From: Bugula neritina
Taxonomy: Eukaryota > Bryozoa > Gymnolaemata > Cheilostomatida > Bugulidae
Assembly (NCBI GenBank): GCA_964035545.1
Contig: OZ037767.1
Location: 26,769,628 to 26,833,627, forward strand
Length of the DNA: 64,000 bases
Direction: 5' to 3'
Part shown: piece after piece, positions 39,401-54,400 of the stretch
Layout: every line of letters starts with the position of its first letter
How positions within the stretch are numbered: position 1 is the stretch's first letter
Position numbers and translations under genes: made by a program
Notes under the pieces: generated by a model
What the model was told of the DNA's origin: nothing
What the model saw: the letters and a program-made list of their open reading frames with translations, nothing else
Database searches by the model: none

Positions 39401-42400
39401 TCACCGAGTTTTTTGTCGATGAATTGGAGAGCAAAGCTGATTTGAGGTGAGCTGCTAGGTTGTGTCAGCCCCAAACTTCCACATGCTGCCATCTTGCTCC
39501 GTCTGCCATCTTGTTCTGTTTGTCATCTTGCTCTATTTGTCATCTTGTTCTTTGCTTAATATTTATCACAGCTTCTTTGCTGAGGCTTCTTATGTATAAT
39601 TAGCTAGAAGGATGCTACTTCTTACTAGACAATATTGATTTAGTTTATTGAATATTGATCGACTTTCACTGTCATTTTGTAAGTTTCACAACACTTCTCA
39701 GTAGTGGATTTTCCAGTTAGTAAAATGTACATGTGTTGTGTTTCAGAGTCATGGTCAGTGCATACCTTGGAGGTTTGTCTTTAGACTCCAAGCAGATAGA
39801 CGGCATAGTAAACTTCTATCTAGCCGTCAAACAGGAAGCAGTTAATAAGTTGACTGATGGAACCGGCAAACGACCCACATACAGGTCTGTTGATGTCGCA
39901 GTTCCAGTTAATCTACGAGTTGTTGTGTCTCAAGTCATTGGTATTTCATCAAGATGTTTTATTCATAGACATACTATTATTCTTTCCCTACCGAAATCTC
40001 TTATAAAAATGCAAAGAACTTTGTCTATTGAAATTTTGTCATTACTGCTGCTAATTGTTTTGTGTATTTGCTCTATAGCACAGATGCAGCAATGTTTCTC
40101 TTTTTAATAACACAACAGCTAAATACTTTTCATGTGCATGTTTCTATTTGCTATGTGACAATTTATTTGTAGCCTCAGAACCTTGTGCCGTGCCTTGCGG
40201 TACGCTGCGTCTAATCCCTATCAAGCGGTTCAGAGGTCTTTGTACGAGTCATTCAGTATGAGTTTCCTTACTCAGGTTGATAGATCATCCCATCCCCTCG
40301 TTACAAAGTTGATCATTCAGCATATAATTGGCAACAGTGAGTTTATCTGTACATTAATGTGATATGATGTAATGTAGTATGCAGTTTAATACTGATGAGA
40401 TATAATATAATGTAATGTAATACAATAACATGCAATTTAATATGTAATGCAATATAATAAGTAATGTAGTATAGTAATATAGTGTAATATAGTGTAATAT
40501 AGCATAATATATATTACCCTGGACCATGTTGCACGAAAATCTCGGGAGAACTATCAAGCATTTGGTTTTGTTGATATGTATTATATTAATTGCACTACAT
40601 AACATCAACTCAATTGTATTAGTACATAGCAGTGAAAGGGGACACGCTGGTGTAAAAAAACATGCATAAAAACTGGTAATGGTTGTCTAAATGTTTCTAA
40701 TTATTGTAGGAAAATCTCAGTCCATTCTATCTAAGCCACTGCTACCTCCAATTAATGTTCAATGCGAGAAATTTGAAGGCTATTGGCTGAAGAGAGGACA
40801 GAATGAGCCAATTGAAGACGAGAAATATATTTTAACAGATACAGTACGAGCTAACATGAAAGATGTGGCTAGAGTTGTGGCCTGTGGGTAAGTCAAATGT
40901 ATGGACACGTAGTCGTACCACCATATCATTTGAGGCCAGCCGCAACTTTAGTACTTGGTCAAACAGTAAAACGTGTTTATGCTTTTCTCATAAATTACTT
41001 CTTACTTGAGTATCTAGATTCTCTCAGCTAGTTGGTTAGATAAATATCTATGTTTCATTGATATGCGTTCTCCAAGCTATTTACGTGTAGCCATGGTAAC
41101 ATGACATACTTTGTCGTGTAGAGAACACCCAGTCCTTCTGCAAGGTGAGACGTCTGTTGGGAAGACAAGCATGATAGAGTACATAGCCAAGGCAAGTGGC
41201 AACAAGTGTGTTCGGATCAACAACCATGAGCATACAGATGTCCAGGAATACACTGGCTCTTATGTCGCGGATGAGAACGGCCATCTTGTTTTTAAAGAAG
41301 GTTCCCTAAGTTATAATAGTTACTCCCTAAGTATTAGATACTAGTATTAACACTTGCGCTATCTGCTAGATACTACTATAAGATTATTTCTATCAGTTAC
41401 ACTGAAACTAATGGCTACCAGTGGAACTAAGACTAATAATATAAATAGTCTCTACCTCTTATACTAGTAGCAAGTATATAAATGATCTTTGCCTCTTATA
41501 TTAATAGCCAGTGTATAAATACCAAGAGCAAGTGTATAAATTGTAACAGCAAGTATATAACTGGTTCCGCTAGGTATTCTGGTGGATGCAATGAGACGTG
41601 GATACTGGATCATACTAGATGAACTAAATCTGGCTCCAACTGATGTCTTAGAAGCCCTCAATAGACTTCTGGATGACAACAGAGAACTCTTCATTGCAGA
41701 AACCCAACAGACTGTCAAAGCTCATCCTAGCTTTATACTCTTTGCTACACAAAATCCCCCTGGCCTGTATGGAGGCAGAAAGGTACATACTCTGTGTACT
41801 AACAGCACTAACTGCATAGTTGTTGGTATAATTGTGAATAGGTAATAGCTGTAGGTTTCATCAAGCTTTGGATATAATTTTCTGTGGTCACTGTTCAAGT
41901 ATTGTAAGACAATGTTTGTGTAAAATGCACTACGTTAAAACTGTTTAGATCTCTCTTTATCTATACACACTGTAAAGGTCTGGTTGGGGAATTGGAATTA
42001 GTGTCATGTGTATTTCTGTGAAACCATTCAACTCGTCACCACTCACATATCTATTGGATCGTTTGGTGCCAGAGTATTTTATTTGAACAAACTTCAAAGC
42101 TGACTATCAATTTTTTCAAAAGTGTGCAATTATGTAAAAATTAAATTGTAAAGCCAGTTTTCAACTGTTTCCATGATTTACTAATGGCACATAATAACTG
42201 GAGGTGGAACTAGCAGGTTGTCACTGTATTCACGTCTGTTGTGTTGTGTTGCAGATGCTTTCCAGAGCGTTCAGAAATCGGTTTGTGGAGTTACACTTTG
42301 ACGAGATACCGCACAACGAGTTAGAGTTCATTCTACACAAAAGATGTTCTCTCCCCCTGTCTAGCTGTAAGAAGATGATCAGAGTAATGTCTGAACTGCA

Positions 42401-45400
42401 GGTAGAAGTTAGCTCTGCTTCTCTCTCTCCCTTTCTCTCTACCCTGTCTGTCTTTCTATCTATCTATCTCCTTATGTAAACACATGTAGTACTGTGCTGT
42501 TATAGTGCTGCCATAATGCCGTGACCATATTAAAGTTCTTCAGTCTGTTTTGGGTACATGATGATGTCCTCCTTATCAACCTACCTACCTACCTACCTTC
42601 AGGTCAGACGCCGGGATTCAGGACTGTTTGCTGGTAAACAAGGTTACATAACTCTTAGAGACGTGTTCAGATGGGGTGAGAGATACAGACTGTCGGCTGC
42701 TGAAATTATTGATACATTCTACAACTGGGACCAGCTTCTCGCTGATCAAGGTGTGCCATTTCATGGTTCATGTCATCTCCAAGTGGGCTGCACTGCTCTT
42801 TGTCAATATACAGAAGATAATTTGCAATTTTAAAAAAATGTGTTTTTTTAAATTGAAATAATTTCATTATTATATATCTAATTCGCTACTCAAGTAGTTG
42901 TTAATTTAAAATTATTACTCTTTACTTCATTAGAACTATGTACATTTTGGCATTAGTTTATACATCTGAATGCTAAGTTAGAATGTATTATTTTATGACG
43001 TGGAAGTAGGTTTGTACTCTACTTGATCTCAGTTAAGTCCTCTTAATCAAGTTTGGCTGCAAAATTATCTAAGATTACTTTACTACATTTACATATGCAT
43101 TTAAAAGTGATTCACAGCCAACAATAATGCTCGTTAGCCAGAAAAAGTGCTGTTTTGCTTATTTAAATCCAAAACATTTGCATACGGAAGTCATAAAGTG
43201 TGATTTTTACTATCTAGCATAAGTTCTTGTATCAGGTTTTATGCTCTTGGCTGGAAGAGTAAGAAAGGAAGAGGAGGAGATTTTAATAGCGGAGGTTCTA
43301 GAAAAGCACTTCAAATGTAAAGTTGATCCGCGTGCGATTTACTCCGTGAATTCTTCTTATGGCAAAGAACTGAGCGGACTGGTATGTGACCTTTGAACTG
43401 GTGTAGTGTAACTTCCTAACTTACTTAATTTAGTAACTAGTAGCTGGGTAAAATGAATACAGTTCCTGTAACTATCCTAATCACCTGTTCCTGATATGCT
43501 TGATGGTTATGAATTAATTATTTCATATATAAATTCGAATGATGAGTGGACAACTCTGTATATCAGTATTTTATCAGTATACAAGTATAATATAGGGGAG
43601 ACAACTCTCTATATCAATATATGATAATTGCACTGTAGTTTTTTTATCCCTATGCAAATATGCTAACTGATAATGAAGCTAGCCTTGTTATTGCAACTTT
43701 GCAGATGGCTGGTAAAGACTCCTCTCAGATGTTTGGTCATATTGTGTGGACGTATAGTTTAACAAGACTAGCAGTTCTAGTGGGCCAGTCTATCAAGTTC
43801 AATGAGCCTGTACTAATGATTGGTGATACTGGGTAAGTATTATTCTTGTCTACTTCTACCGGTATATCATTGAAATTTAGAAATGCACGTTGAAGTCTAG
43901 CCTCAAACTGAATAGTGCTAAGTTATTTCTACCGGTTCATAATACAGTAATGCAGCCGAATCCCATGTAACTGATCTAGTTGTGTTGGTCAATCAAATAA
44001 ATTTTCTATATCTGCATTTTTCATCATATATACGTTCAACTCAAGAACATCGTGTGATGATTCCCGCTTGTTCTGTAGATGTGGTAAGACCACCATCTGC
44101 CAATACTTTGCTCACATTTACCAAAGAGAGCTGCACACCATCAACTGCCACATGCACACTGAAGGCAGCCACTTCCTGGGTGGTCTCAGACCTGTCCGTC
44201 ATTCTGAGGTAACACCTTTCACTGCTACACCGTCTCCTACTGTTGAATTCCTGCCATCTTCAATGATAAACTGATAGTCATCAGCTGGTTAAGGCACTAT
44301 GCTGAGGTTATTTTAGAACGTATAATTTATCTAGTCATACTAATGAAGGCCCAATGAACTGCAGCAATTGACTTTAGCACAATTGGTTTTATCTAACTAG
44401 AAATTTTTATGTGTTCAACACATTGTTCTGGCGTACTGTATTTATTATAATATCTCCTGTATCTCATCGGATATTTTCTCTTACTTTTTAAAGTTTAATC
44501 GAAGAAATAATCGCTTTCATTAGGTTAACAGTATCTAAGCATGAGCAGGGCATGTTTACACGTATAATGGTATAAGAATTATACTATACTCAAGAATATC
44601 ATCAATTGTTTGTAGTATAGCCTGTTTTTCTGTACATGTAGATGGAGACGGACAATGATGGCCGAGGTGGTAAGTTGTTTGAATGGCAAGATGGACCACT
44701 GGTTATTAGTATGAGATCTGGGTCTATTCTCCTGGTAGATGAGATCTCGTTAGCAGATGACTCCGTCCTCGAGAGATTGAACTCTGTTCTAGAACCATCT
44801 AGGTATGAACTCTGTGCTAGAGCCATCTAGGTATGAACATGTTTGCTGGGGGTAACTGCTGACCAAATATATAATGAGCTTTATACTTTTTTACATTGTT
44901 TAATATGACAGGGTTGTTAAGAAATAATTTTGAATTTTAGAACTCTGGTGCTGGCAGAAAAAGGAGGGGAGTTAGAAATAATAAAAGCCGATACTAACTT
45001 TAGACTGGTTGCCACGATGAATCCCTCTGGAGACTATGGCAAAAAGGAGGTAAGTTTAGTTTGATTCTATGATCTCGAACTTGACTAAGAATACTATTTT
45101 TTGAGATTGCTTGCTTGTAGATGCGTTGCTCTTTTAGTAATCACTGACTCCACTAAATTGCTTTTTGGTATAACTAACTGGCAATATTTCATGTACTTTG
45201 CTTTCGAGATATACCTAGAGTGCAAATAATGTTTTAATGAGTTTTACATATACATAAATGCATTTTTATTTTATATACATTTTTTATAGTTTCCATATAT
45301 GTTTGCCCCGAGATAAATTATACGCAGTTACTCCCAACACTAAGCCAGATATCCCATTAGGATACAGTTGGTTTTTGTTTTTAGTTCATCAGTATACCGT

Positions 45401-48400
45401 CTTTTTTCTGTAGTTGTCTCCAGCGTTGAGGAACAGATTTACTGAGATATGGTGCCCTCAGTCGAAGGATATCAATGACTACAAGCTAATAGTTGATCAC
45501 AACATAGCTTGTGATCCTATGTTCACCACACCGAGTGGAGACAAGCTAGCCTACAGCCAACTTATTGTGCAGTTTGTAGAATGGTTCCGAAATCAGGATT
45601 TTGGCAGACGGTTCGACACTACTCAACGTTTTACTTCATTTTATATATTAGCAATTTTTAAAATTATATTGATAAATTTAGAAGTGGCTCAAATTTGTTA
45701 AAAGTTTTTATCTCATTGCTGACTTGTTAACAAATTATAATCTTCATCTTGTTCAATTAATAGTCTATTTACGTCATGAGCGCTTTAGAATGCAAAAAAA
45801 TTATTAGCAGAAATTATAGAAATATTCATGTTTGCTTGTAAATTATATTTTAGATTTACTATAAGTATACGAGACATATTGGCATGGGTTGATTTCATCA
45901 ACAAATGTCACACGTCAGTCGATAGTTTGACTAAAGGGAGACTCTCTTCTCAAGATAGCTACATACACGGTGCTTGTCTGGTCTTTCTAGATGCTCTTGA
46001 TTCCGGTAAGCTTTTCCGTCTTGCGTTTCTTTTCCCAACTTGACAGCATTAGCGCTGATCGGTATTTGAATGATCAGCATAAAGTTATTCTTTAGTGATA
46101 GCAAAAGCTCAAGCGTTGTGGCTCATTTCAGCCAACATATTGAATTATGGAATATTGATTTGTCAAGCCATATTTGGTTTATTCCAGCTAGTGGTAAAGT
46201 CGATACATCTGCTGAAGAAAGTTGTATCAGTTTTCTCCAAAAGCAACTTGGCATATCGTCTTCACGGGCTCAACCAATCAGCCAGCAAGTAACTGTAGGA
46301 GAAACGGAGTTTTCTATTGGACCGTTCTCAATACCACTTGGTAAATCACTTGGAATATATGAATTTGTTACATTTAAAACACTAGTGCGAGTTTAGTCTG
46401 AGAAATACACTACAAACTTGCTGTATAGGTGATGAGGACAGGGCACTTACTGGGTACACCCTGCAAGCTCCATCTACTAGTGCCAACTGCCTCAGACTAT
46501 TGCGTGGTCTGCAGCTGCACAAACCAATCTTACTAGAAGGATCTCCTGGGGTGGGAAAAACTTCTCTTGTAACAGCTTTGGCCAAGGCTAGTGGCCACCG
46601 TATTGTCAGAATCAACTTGTCACAGCAGACGGTAAGCTTTCTCCAGCAATGTTATTAGTTGCTGTATCAATGTATAGTAGTTATTATGGTGAGGAAGACA
46701 TCAGCTATGAAAGCTACAAGTTTACAGCTTAGCTTGTTGTTGGCAGTCATATTTGTAAACTGCTACCAGTTGTAGAAGTAGTTGCAGGTGTGGTGAATTC
46801 ATGAGGGTGTTAATGTGTTGGTAGTTGTGAATATAGCATATGAAGTGTAGGTTCTGCTACACTGAATAGTAGTTTGCATGTAGTATGCATATAAACTGTA
46901 ATTTCTGCTATGTTGAAGGATATTGCTGATTTATTTGGGGCTGATCTGCCTGTGGAAGGAGGTTTGGCTGGTCAGTTCTCATGGAGAGATGGACTCTTTC
47001 TACAAGCTCTGAAAGCAGGCCACTGGGTCGTGCTAGATGAGGTAAACCGCCGTCTATTGTCTCTAATAATGGAACTCTTCAAACGTTTACCGAATTAATT
47101 GATGTTTACTGAGTTAATTGAACTGTTTTACTGGAAATAATGTAATAAGTTGGCCATGTTGGACTGCACTGTGTAAATCTCTGTTACAATTTCAGCTGAA
47201 TCTGGCATCACAGTCGGTTCTGGAGGGCCTGAATGCATGCTTTGACCACAGAGCCGAGGTGTTTGTGCCTGAGTTGTCTAAAACCTTTCACATTCAGCAT
47301 GAGAAAGTCAAGATATTCGCTTGTCAGAACCCACTGAAGCAAGGCGGGGGCAGGCAAGGCCTCCCTCAGTCATTCCTCAACAGATTCACTCAGGTAACTT
47401 CTTAGTGTGCTCTTTGTGAACAATTTAGTTGAATAGTTTTGTTAATCAACGACATCTTCCTATGAATTTTGCTGTTTTAGGTTTACGTTAGTGAGATGGA
47501 GAGTAGAGATCAAGAGTTTATTACATGCTCAATGTATCCAGATATTCCTAGAGATCTTGTAAAGCAAATGGTTCTCATAATCACCCAAGTAAGCTTGTGT
47601 AACCTTACTAATTACAAGCTGTCATTGTGCCAATTTTTTTTCCTTATTTTGCTGTTCTACTTTATGTTTTTTTTCATGCTGTTTAGTTACAGAAAATGCC
47701 GGTAAACTGAAATAAATTCAATCAAAACATTCAAATTAATGAAGCCTCCTGATTCTAGAAGACCTACTGCATTATTTTTTGTGAAAGGTTTTACACTATG
47801 TACTGACATAATGCTGATACAAAGCAAATACAGTTAGAATTGTGCCAAATTTTTTAATTCAATACACTAACATTTCCTTGCAGATGATAGATGCTGGTTT
47901 ACCAGGAGAGTATAACCTGAGAGACATATTCAGATGGTGTGACCTCATTAAAAGACAGCAGGTAGCCAACTACATTCCGTTCTCATATTGAAGTAGGGTT
48001 TGTGTCTGTAACCAATGACTATATATCTGTTGTGTGCTGATTTTCAGGTCGAGGGCTCATATAACCTCCAGGAACACTTTAGCCTGTTGTTCATACAAGC
48101 TCTTAGAGTGTCGTCTGTGTACTGTGAAACAGCATATTCAATATTTGAGAAGGTTACGGGATCAGAGGCTAGGCACAGTCACGTGACTGAAAGAAGGTTT
48201 CATTTAACTGATAGCCATCTAGTGGTAAGAATATCTTATTTAGAATATTTCACCCCTAACTAATTTACTCGCAATAGCTTGTTGTTTCATAGCACAGGCT
48301 GCTTATCCAAATGCTGGCAGGTTGCTAATGCATACAAAGTTGGCGTTTTCCTGTCTCAAACACGAATACATTTTTGCATGTACTCCTTAATATCAAAAGC

Positions 48401-51400
48401 TAAATTTTAATGTCAGTATAGTGCATACTACAATGTTTTCTGTACATGTCATCATCTAGAATATCAAAAGGAACTTTGCGTAGATGTCAGCTTTCCAACT
48501 GGTATTATTTCTTTAAGAATATTGCTATCTGTTTATAGTAACTTTTCATAACTTATCACAAATGTATCCATAGACTTGAACACAGTTAGGAATTGGAATA
48601 AATGCTTTGGTTGTGCTTACTGGGCTTGTCTTCTTGAACAAAAAAGTTATTGTTATCTTTTCACTGCAGCTTATATCTTACTATTTTATTTATATAAGTT
48701 TTGAACTGCAGATTGGTAACATGATAATGGAAAGAAGGGATAATCAGTCGATGGAGGGCAACCAGGCCTGTATACTACACAAGCAATTACCTGGTCTGGA
48801 ATACCTCGCCACTTGCATGCATATGGGATGGATGGCAATTCTAGTGAGTCATATTATGCAGCCTAGTGTAGGAAAGTGGCAGTCAAGTGAAAAGAGTGGA
48901 ATTTACAAATGCGAATATTGAATCATAATCGTTAATAAGTTTAATTTGTTGTAGTTTGATACATTAATCAAGTTTGCAGTTTGATAGTTTCTTTTTAAAT
49001 GTGAAAATTTCATCAAAAGATTTTTTTTGGGTAAATCTGTTAGTATAAGGGGAGTTATGTTTTCTACATATAGGATGGCCCTGAATGCAGTGGGAAATCT
49101 ACTGTTGCTCATGTACTCAGCAATTTAATTGGTGAGGATTTGAAGATATTTACTATGAACAGTGCTATGGACACAACAGACCTGCTGGGTGGATTTGAAC
49201 AGGTCAGTTTCTCTGTATTATACATGCAAGGGAATGCAATTACCATAATTTATTAGCCAGCCACTTTAGGAAGCTATTCAGGTCAATACAAACTTCAGTC
49301 ACTAAGAAAAAAATGATAAATTTTACAATATTTTTTTTCTGAATCAACTGCTAACGCTATAGCTCTGAAAAATCGTGTCAATTTAAATTTTTTTTTCTTT
49401 GGAAATTGAAAATACATGTTATATTAGGTATGAATGGGTCCTATAACATCTAAACCCATTCTTGCTGCCCTCTATGAGGCCCAAACTCTTTGTGGATTTC
49501 TATTGGCACAGATATTAGTGTAATGGCGCTGCCAGCTAGAAATATGCTGGTGCTGCTGCTACTGTTGTCTTCATTGACGTTATTTGGGGAAGTCATGCTG
49601 CTGCTGCCGCTTTCATCTACTGGCTCTATCCTGTTTGTATCAGCTGGAAACACCTTCTCACATTGTGTGCACATGTCATTTGGTATAGTTATACTTTTTC
49701 CAACAGCGGATCCACATATGTGTAGGTTAGGATCGTCTAGATCAATGAGGTAGTTGTTGTTGTGGGTAGGTTCCATGGTTTTTCTATGGTGAGGGATTTT
49801 TCTATAGGCTGTCAATTTGGAGTCCAAAGGTTGTCCGTGGCTGCCATGGTGTGTTAGGTCAATGCTCTTTGATGTTGTTAGTTTTTTCTTAGATGGCAAC
49901 ATTCTTGCTTTTTCAATTCTAGAAAGTAAATCACAATTGTCTACACCAGCCATTCACCCTTTACAAGATTTAATTTATTTGAACGTTTGGGGCTCTCTAC
50001 CTTTTGTAATATTTAATTCATATTAAAACTCCAGTAGTTTTTTATTTTATTTTATGTTTTATTTCGTTTTATAACTTACTGCCTCAATTGTTTGTCTTCA
50101 AGATTTTCTTGTCTAGGATTTTCTAGTTTGTTACTGTTGCTAGTTGTAGAAGTATTGTGAAGACAATTTCCATTCTTCATGCAAACGTCTTTTTTCTCAA
50201 ACTTTCTCTCTGACAAACTTTCATCTAGTAAACTGCTCGGGTTGCCCGTCATCCCATTGCAGTTGTCCGTTGTTGGTTTTTGGTTCAAGATATTGATAGT
50301 GGTTGCAGACTTACTGGTAGTGCTGTGGCATTCATTGGTCATGCATGAACCTAGTTGAGACCAAAAGCTATAGAAGAAAATGTAAATTGGTTCTCAGACT
50401 ACGTTATTGCAACCAGACATACAAAAAGTAGAAATTTAGTTGCTTCTATCTTGATGTTATCCTCAAGGTTTTAAGCAATGAAAGTATGGCAAAATGCTAT
50501 TGACACACAACAGCTTGCAGCAGACTTGATATGCTGCACATCTTTGGCAAGATTATTATAACCATATATAGAAATGCTGACTTTGCTTTGCCGTGGGGAA
50601 TTTTTTCAAGTTGGAAAATATTGCATGACTATAGTATAATTGCAAAAGTTTCAGACACAATTTAGCCAAATATATAAACATTTCTGTGTTCTAACCATCA
50701 ACAACTAACTGAAAGCTCAATTTTTGTTGTTGATGTAAAATATTGAACATCATCATATTAAATGTACAGTACAGATATCAATTTTACTCAATGTGCTGAA
50801 ATAAAATGGTGAAGGATTTTTATTTACTGAATGTTGCTTCTATACCTGATGATAGATGATGGTGGCAATCATATGCTGGTCTCACATCTAGGCTGTTTGG
50901 TCTATGGCTTCCTTGCAGCTGACTTTCAGATCCCCTGTGGGGGACCTTTGGACTACTAGTAGAGCTTGAAACCATTCTCTCCGTTTCTGTTCCTGGCATG
51001 CTGGGCTTGAACTTCTAACATTTATAGATTAGTTCTATTTGGCATAGTTCTTTTTATAAAAGAGCATTGTCAATGACATATTTAAATGTTAGCTTGAGGT
51101 ATTTCTGGATCTAGTTTATTAAAATGAATCGCCTACCTGACCAAATTCATAGTTATAAGAGGCGAAGAATATCGGAGTCAAAGATGAATGGCACCAAGAA
51201 GTAACTGTTAGTGTCTCGTAATAAATTGGCTACAATGGAACATATCAGGACACTCAAAACTCTACTAATAAACTTGTTCTCATGCAAATAAATGTTGGAA
51301 TTTTTCATAAGCTCCAAGGCATACCTTGACATTGAAATATGGATCAGATATGGTGAGTATGAAAAGTGGAAACCAGAAAAGAAAGAAAGTTGTCAACATA

Positions 51401-54400
51401 AGTGCTAGCACATAAAGGTTTTTCCTTGCTACACGAATAGACACATCATCCTTCAATCGACAGCCAGTAGGGGCGCCGCTATATCTGGCCACATTCATTT
51501 CCATCATCTGATGAAATAGTGTTGCTATTCGATAATGCTTTCTGCAAAATTAATTCATATATATCAAATTTAACTGGGTATTTTATGCCCCTCCAGTAGA
51601 AAGGCATAAACCAATTGTGCATACCATTTCGTGTTTCAAACCTAACTCTAAAAACATGTAATACATACAAAACAGTTGATTATAAGACCCCCCTCTTTTC
51701 AGCATGATGTTTAGACTATATATAATCAGGTTACTTGCCTGTTCCTGATTTTATTTCTAAACTTCCATAGATATACGGCCGTTAAGATAAGGGAGAGAGC
51801 TATGAGAGCAATCCACAGTATATGAAGCAGATAATTCCCTGTTAATCCATACATGAAAGTACAAAAGCCAACCTGTAATTAATATTCATGGTGAAAGCTT
51901 TTGTATGAAAATCAAAGCATATTGACAAGAAGTCTACCAGTTGAAATTTTCTTAAGAATATTCTATGCCTAGTTTACGAAATAGCTTTATTAAAATATTG
52001 GCTTGCTCCAAAAGCAACTTTGAGAGATAAAATCAAAGTTAAATATTATTTTGGGAACTCATTGGCCTTTGTCGATAAATCAAAAGATCAACGTCGTCTA
52101 CTCTTTCATTTTAATCTTCTGCTGCTGGTTTAATTTAGCTGGGTAATTTGCATAAATCCAAGACTCTATTCATTATATGAAACAGTTATTAATGACTCTC
52201 TGCCAGTAATTAATGGTTCAATGTTTCTAAAATGAAGTGATGCTCATACTAAGGATGATAATTTTAATGGAAATGAAGGTTTTCAAACAGGAAAGTGTTT
52301 GACAGCAGGGTTGAATGACACTGATATTATGTAATTAGAGTCAAAGCTATACAGCATTTCCAAGCTGGTTATCTTAGGAACGATCTTAATGAACTTTTTA
52401 ATAGATTTACTTCTAACATCATAATAGGAAAGCAAGAATTTGTTATGGGATTATATTTACAAAAATAGATACACTTACTGCAAAGCCTGGGATAATACTT
52501 GCTAGTAACAGGCAGTTTGTGAAACAGTGGAAATTAATTCATTCATATATTATATTTATAATTATAAATCAATAAGCTGTTAGGGAATTATATGGTTTAC
52601 TTCATAGTATATTCTCACCGGTCTATCAAAGGATGGATTACTCGGTAGAAAAGCTACTCCTAAGTTGACAATGATACTTGCAAACCAAATGATGGAAAGT
52701 CCAAAGGCCACGCAGCATTTGTTGTTGGGCTGTATGCCCATTACCGTGTTGGTAAAGTGATAGATTTCATTGATTGCGATTGCTAAGATGTTGAAGGCTG
52801 AGGTCGTGACAAAGACTATATAGGAGGCACTGAGCAGTGGACAGTCGGAAAGGGTGTCTTTGCTCAGTAAACTCTGTAACATTAAGTATAAATATTAAGT
52901 ATCACAATATCATTCAACTCTCAAACTAGTTATAGTGAATTGGCTAATAACTAGAGCTATTTTAAAGGGAAAAACACAGAAAACAAAATTAGGCATTCAT
53001 AATTTATGTAATCTGAAGAGAAGCTAGTACTCTTAACTCTAGATGAAAACAACACAGGTGTAGTAGCTCTTCAAGTTTAAGAATTTTATTTAGATTTCCG
53101 GTACAAATGGTGTGTGCTAAGCAGTCTTAAGCAATTGAAAACCTCATGTTTTATAATGGGTTGGAGGTGCAAAACTTCAATTCTAGGAATTTTTACGAGG
53201 GCCACCAGACTGTTTGAGTTATAAAGTCAAGTTATCTTCACAAGCCTGAGTTAAATACAAAGACGTGTTGATCTCTTTCTGATTGGAGTAGTATAGGCCT
53301 TAATTAACCAAACTGATGTGTATTTCCATCCTTTTTCTTGGCTACATTTGCACTATTCACTAGCTAGAGCTCCTTGTAGATCAACTAATTCGTAGTGCTT
53401 CAGTTTAATCGCAACCCATCTGCTAGTATCATGATCTGTTTAGCCTTAGCTCATATTTACAATATTCACTCCCAATCTAAACTCTACAGCAAATTAATGT
53501 GTTCTTACCCTGCTAAAAACTATGCAATATGCAGACTTTATGCCATCCAGCAGACATTGGTGTATGAGAAAAGAGTTTTGCGCTTTCTGTAGCCTTTTCA
53601 GGGATAACATAGTTAGTAGAACAGCACAGTTTCCTAACAATCCTAGCACTGAAAATATTAGTAGTGCGGCAGCTCTATTTTCAGCATATTCCGGGCTCAA
53701 TATCTGGCTTGAAATCTCATTCCTTAGCATTGCGCTACCAACTTTGTCATATGGTTGGCTCGGGTTTATAGTCTTGTCTGCCTCTTGCATAGATCCCACC
53801 TGACTCATCGTCAGCTCCTTGACTCTCACCTAAACCTTTGTCAGAATCTGCAAAGATAATTTCTTCGATTGCTGCTAGTAATATGTAAACATGCACATTG
53901 TACTGAGATACCTACATTGTAAAACTCTGGTGATTAGCTGTTGACGGCTAGCGGTGCAAGAATTATTTTGTGGAAAGTTGCACCGTGTAATCTTTTTTGA
54001 GCTTGGCAAAGTTGACCAAATCTCACATGCAAAGGCTAACAGAAATGTCACGTAATTATCTAATATGTTGTAATATAAAAATTTTTAATGTAAACAATTT
54101 AAGTAAAATGCCATAAAACTATGTGTAAAAACTTACTTCACAGTCTAGAGAAATGTTCTTGATTCTTATGTTTGAAGAGCTGTCGTTCTATAATCTAAGC
54201 TAGAAGCTTTTAGCGCTCCGAACACCATTTCATATACTGTGCATAGAATTGAATATCATAAACACTGTATATAAATCAATGTAATTAATATATACATATT
54301 AGTATACGGAATATGTGTATACAGTAAATCAATGTTATATACACTAACTATGTATATTATACAGTAAATCAATGCTTTATATCCCTACAAATACTCATGC

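Noticed and set aside
49919-49953. Extending the last GPCR exon to the upstream ATG of its open frame
   Set aside because: An in-frame TGA lies immediately before that ATG, while the acceptor at 49919-49920 joins in phase with the previous exon.
52478-52500. Possible small exon of the nested GPCR ending at a GTAAGT donor
   Set aside because: Neither nearby acceptor gives a phase-compatible exon; the flanking exons join in frame without it and TM4-ECL2-TM5 is complete.
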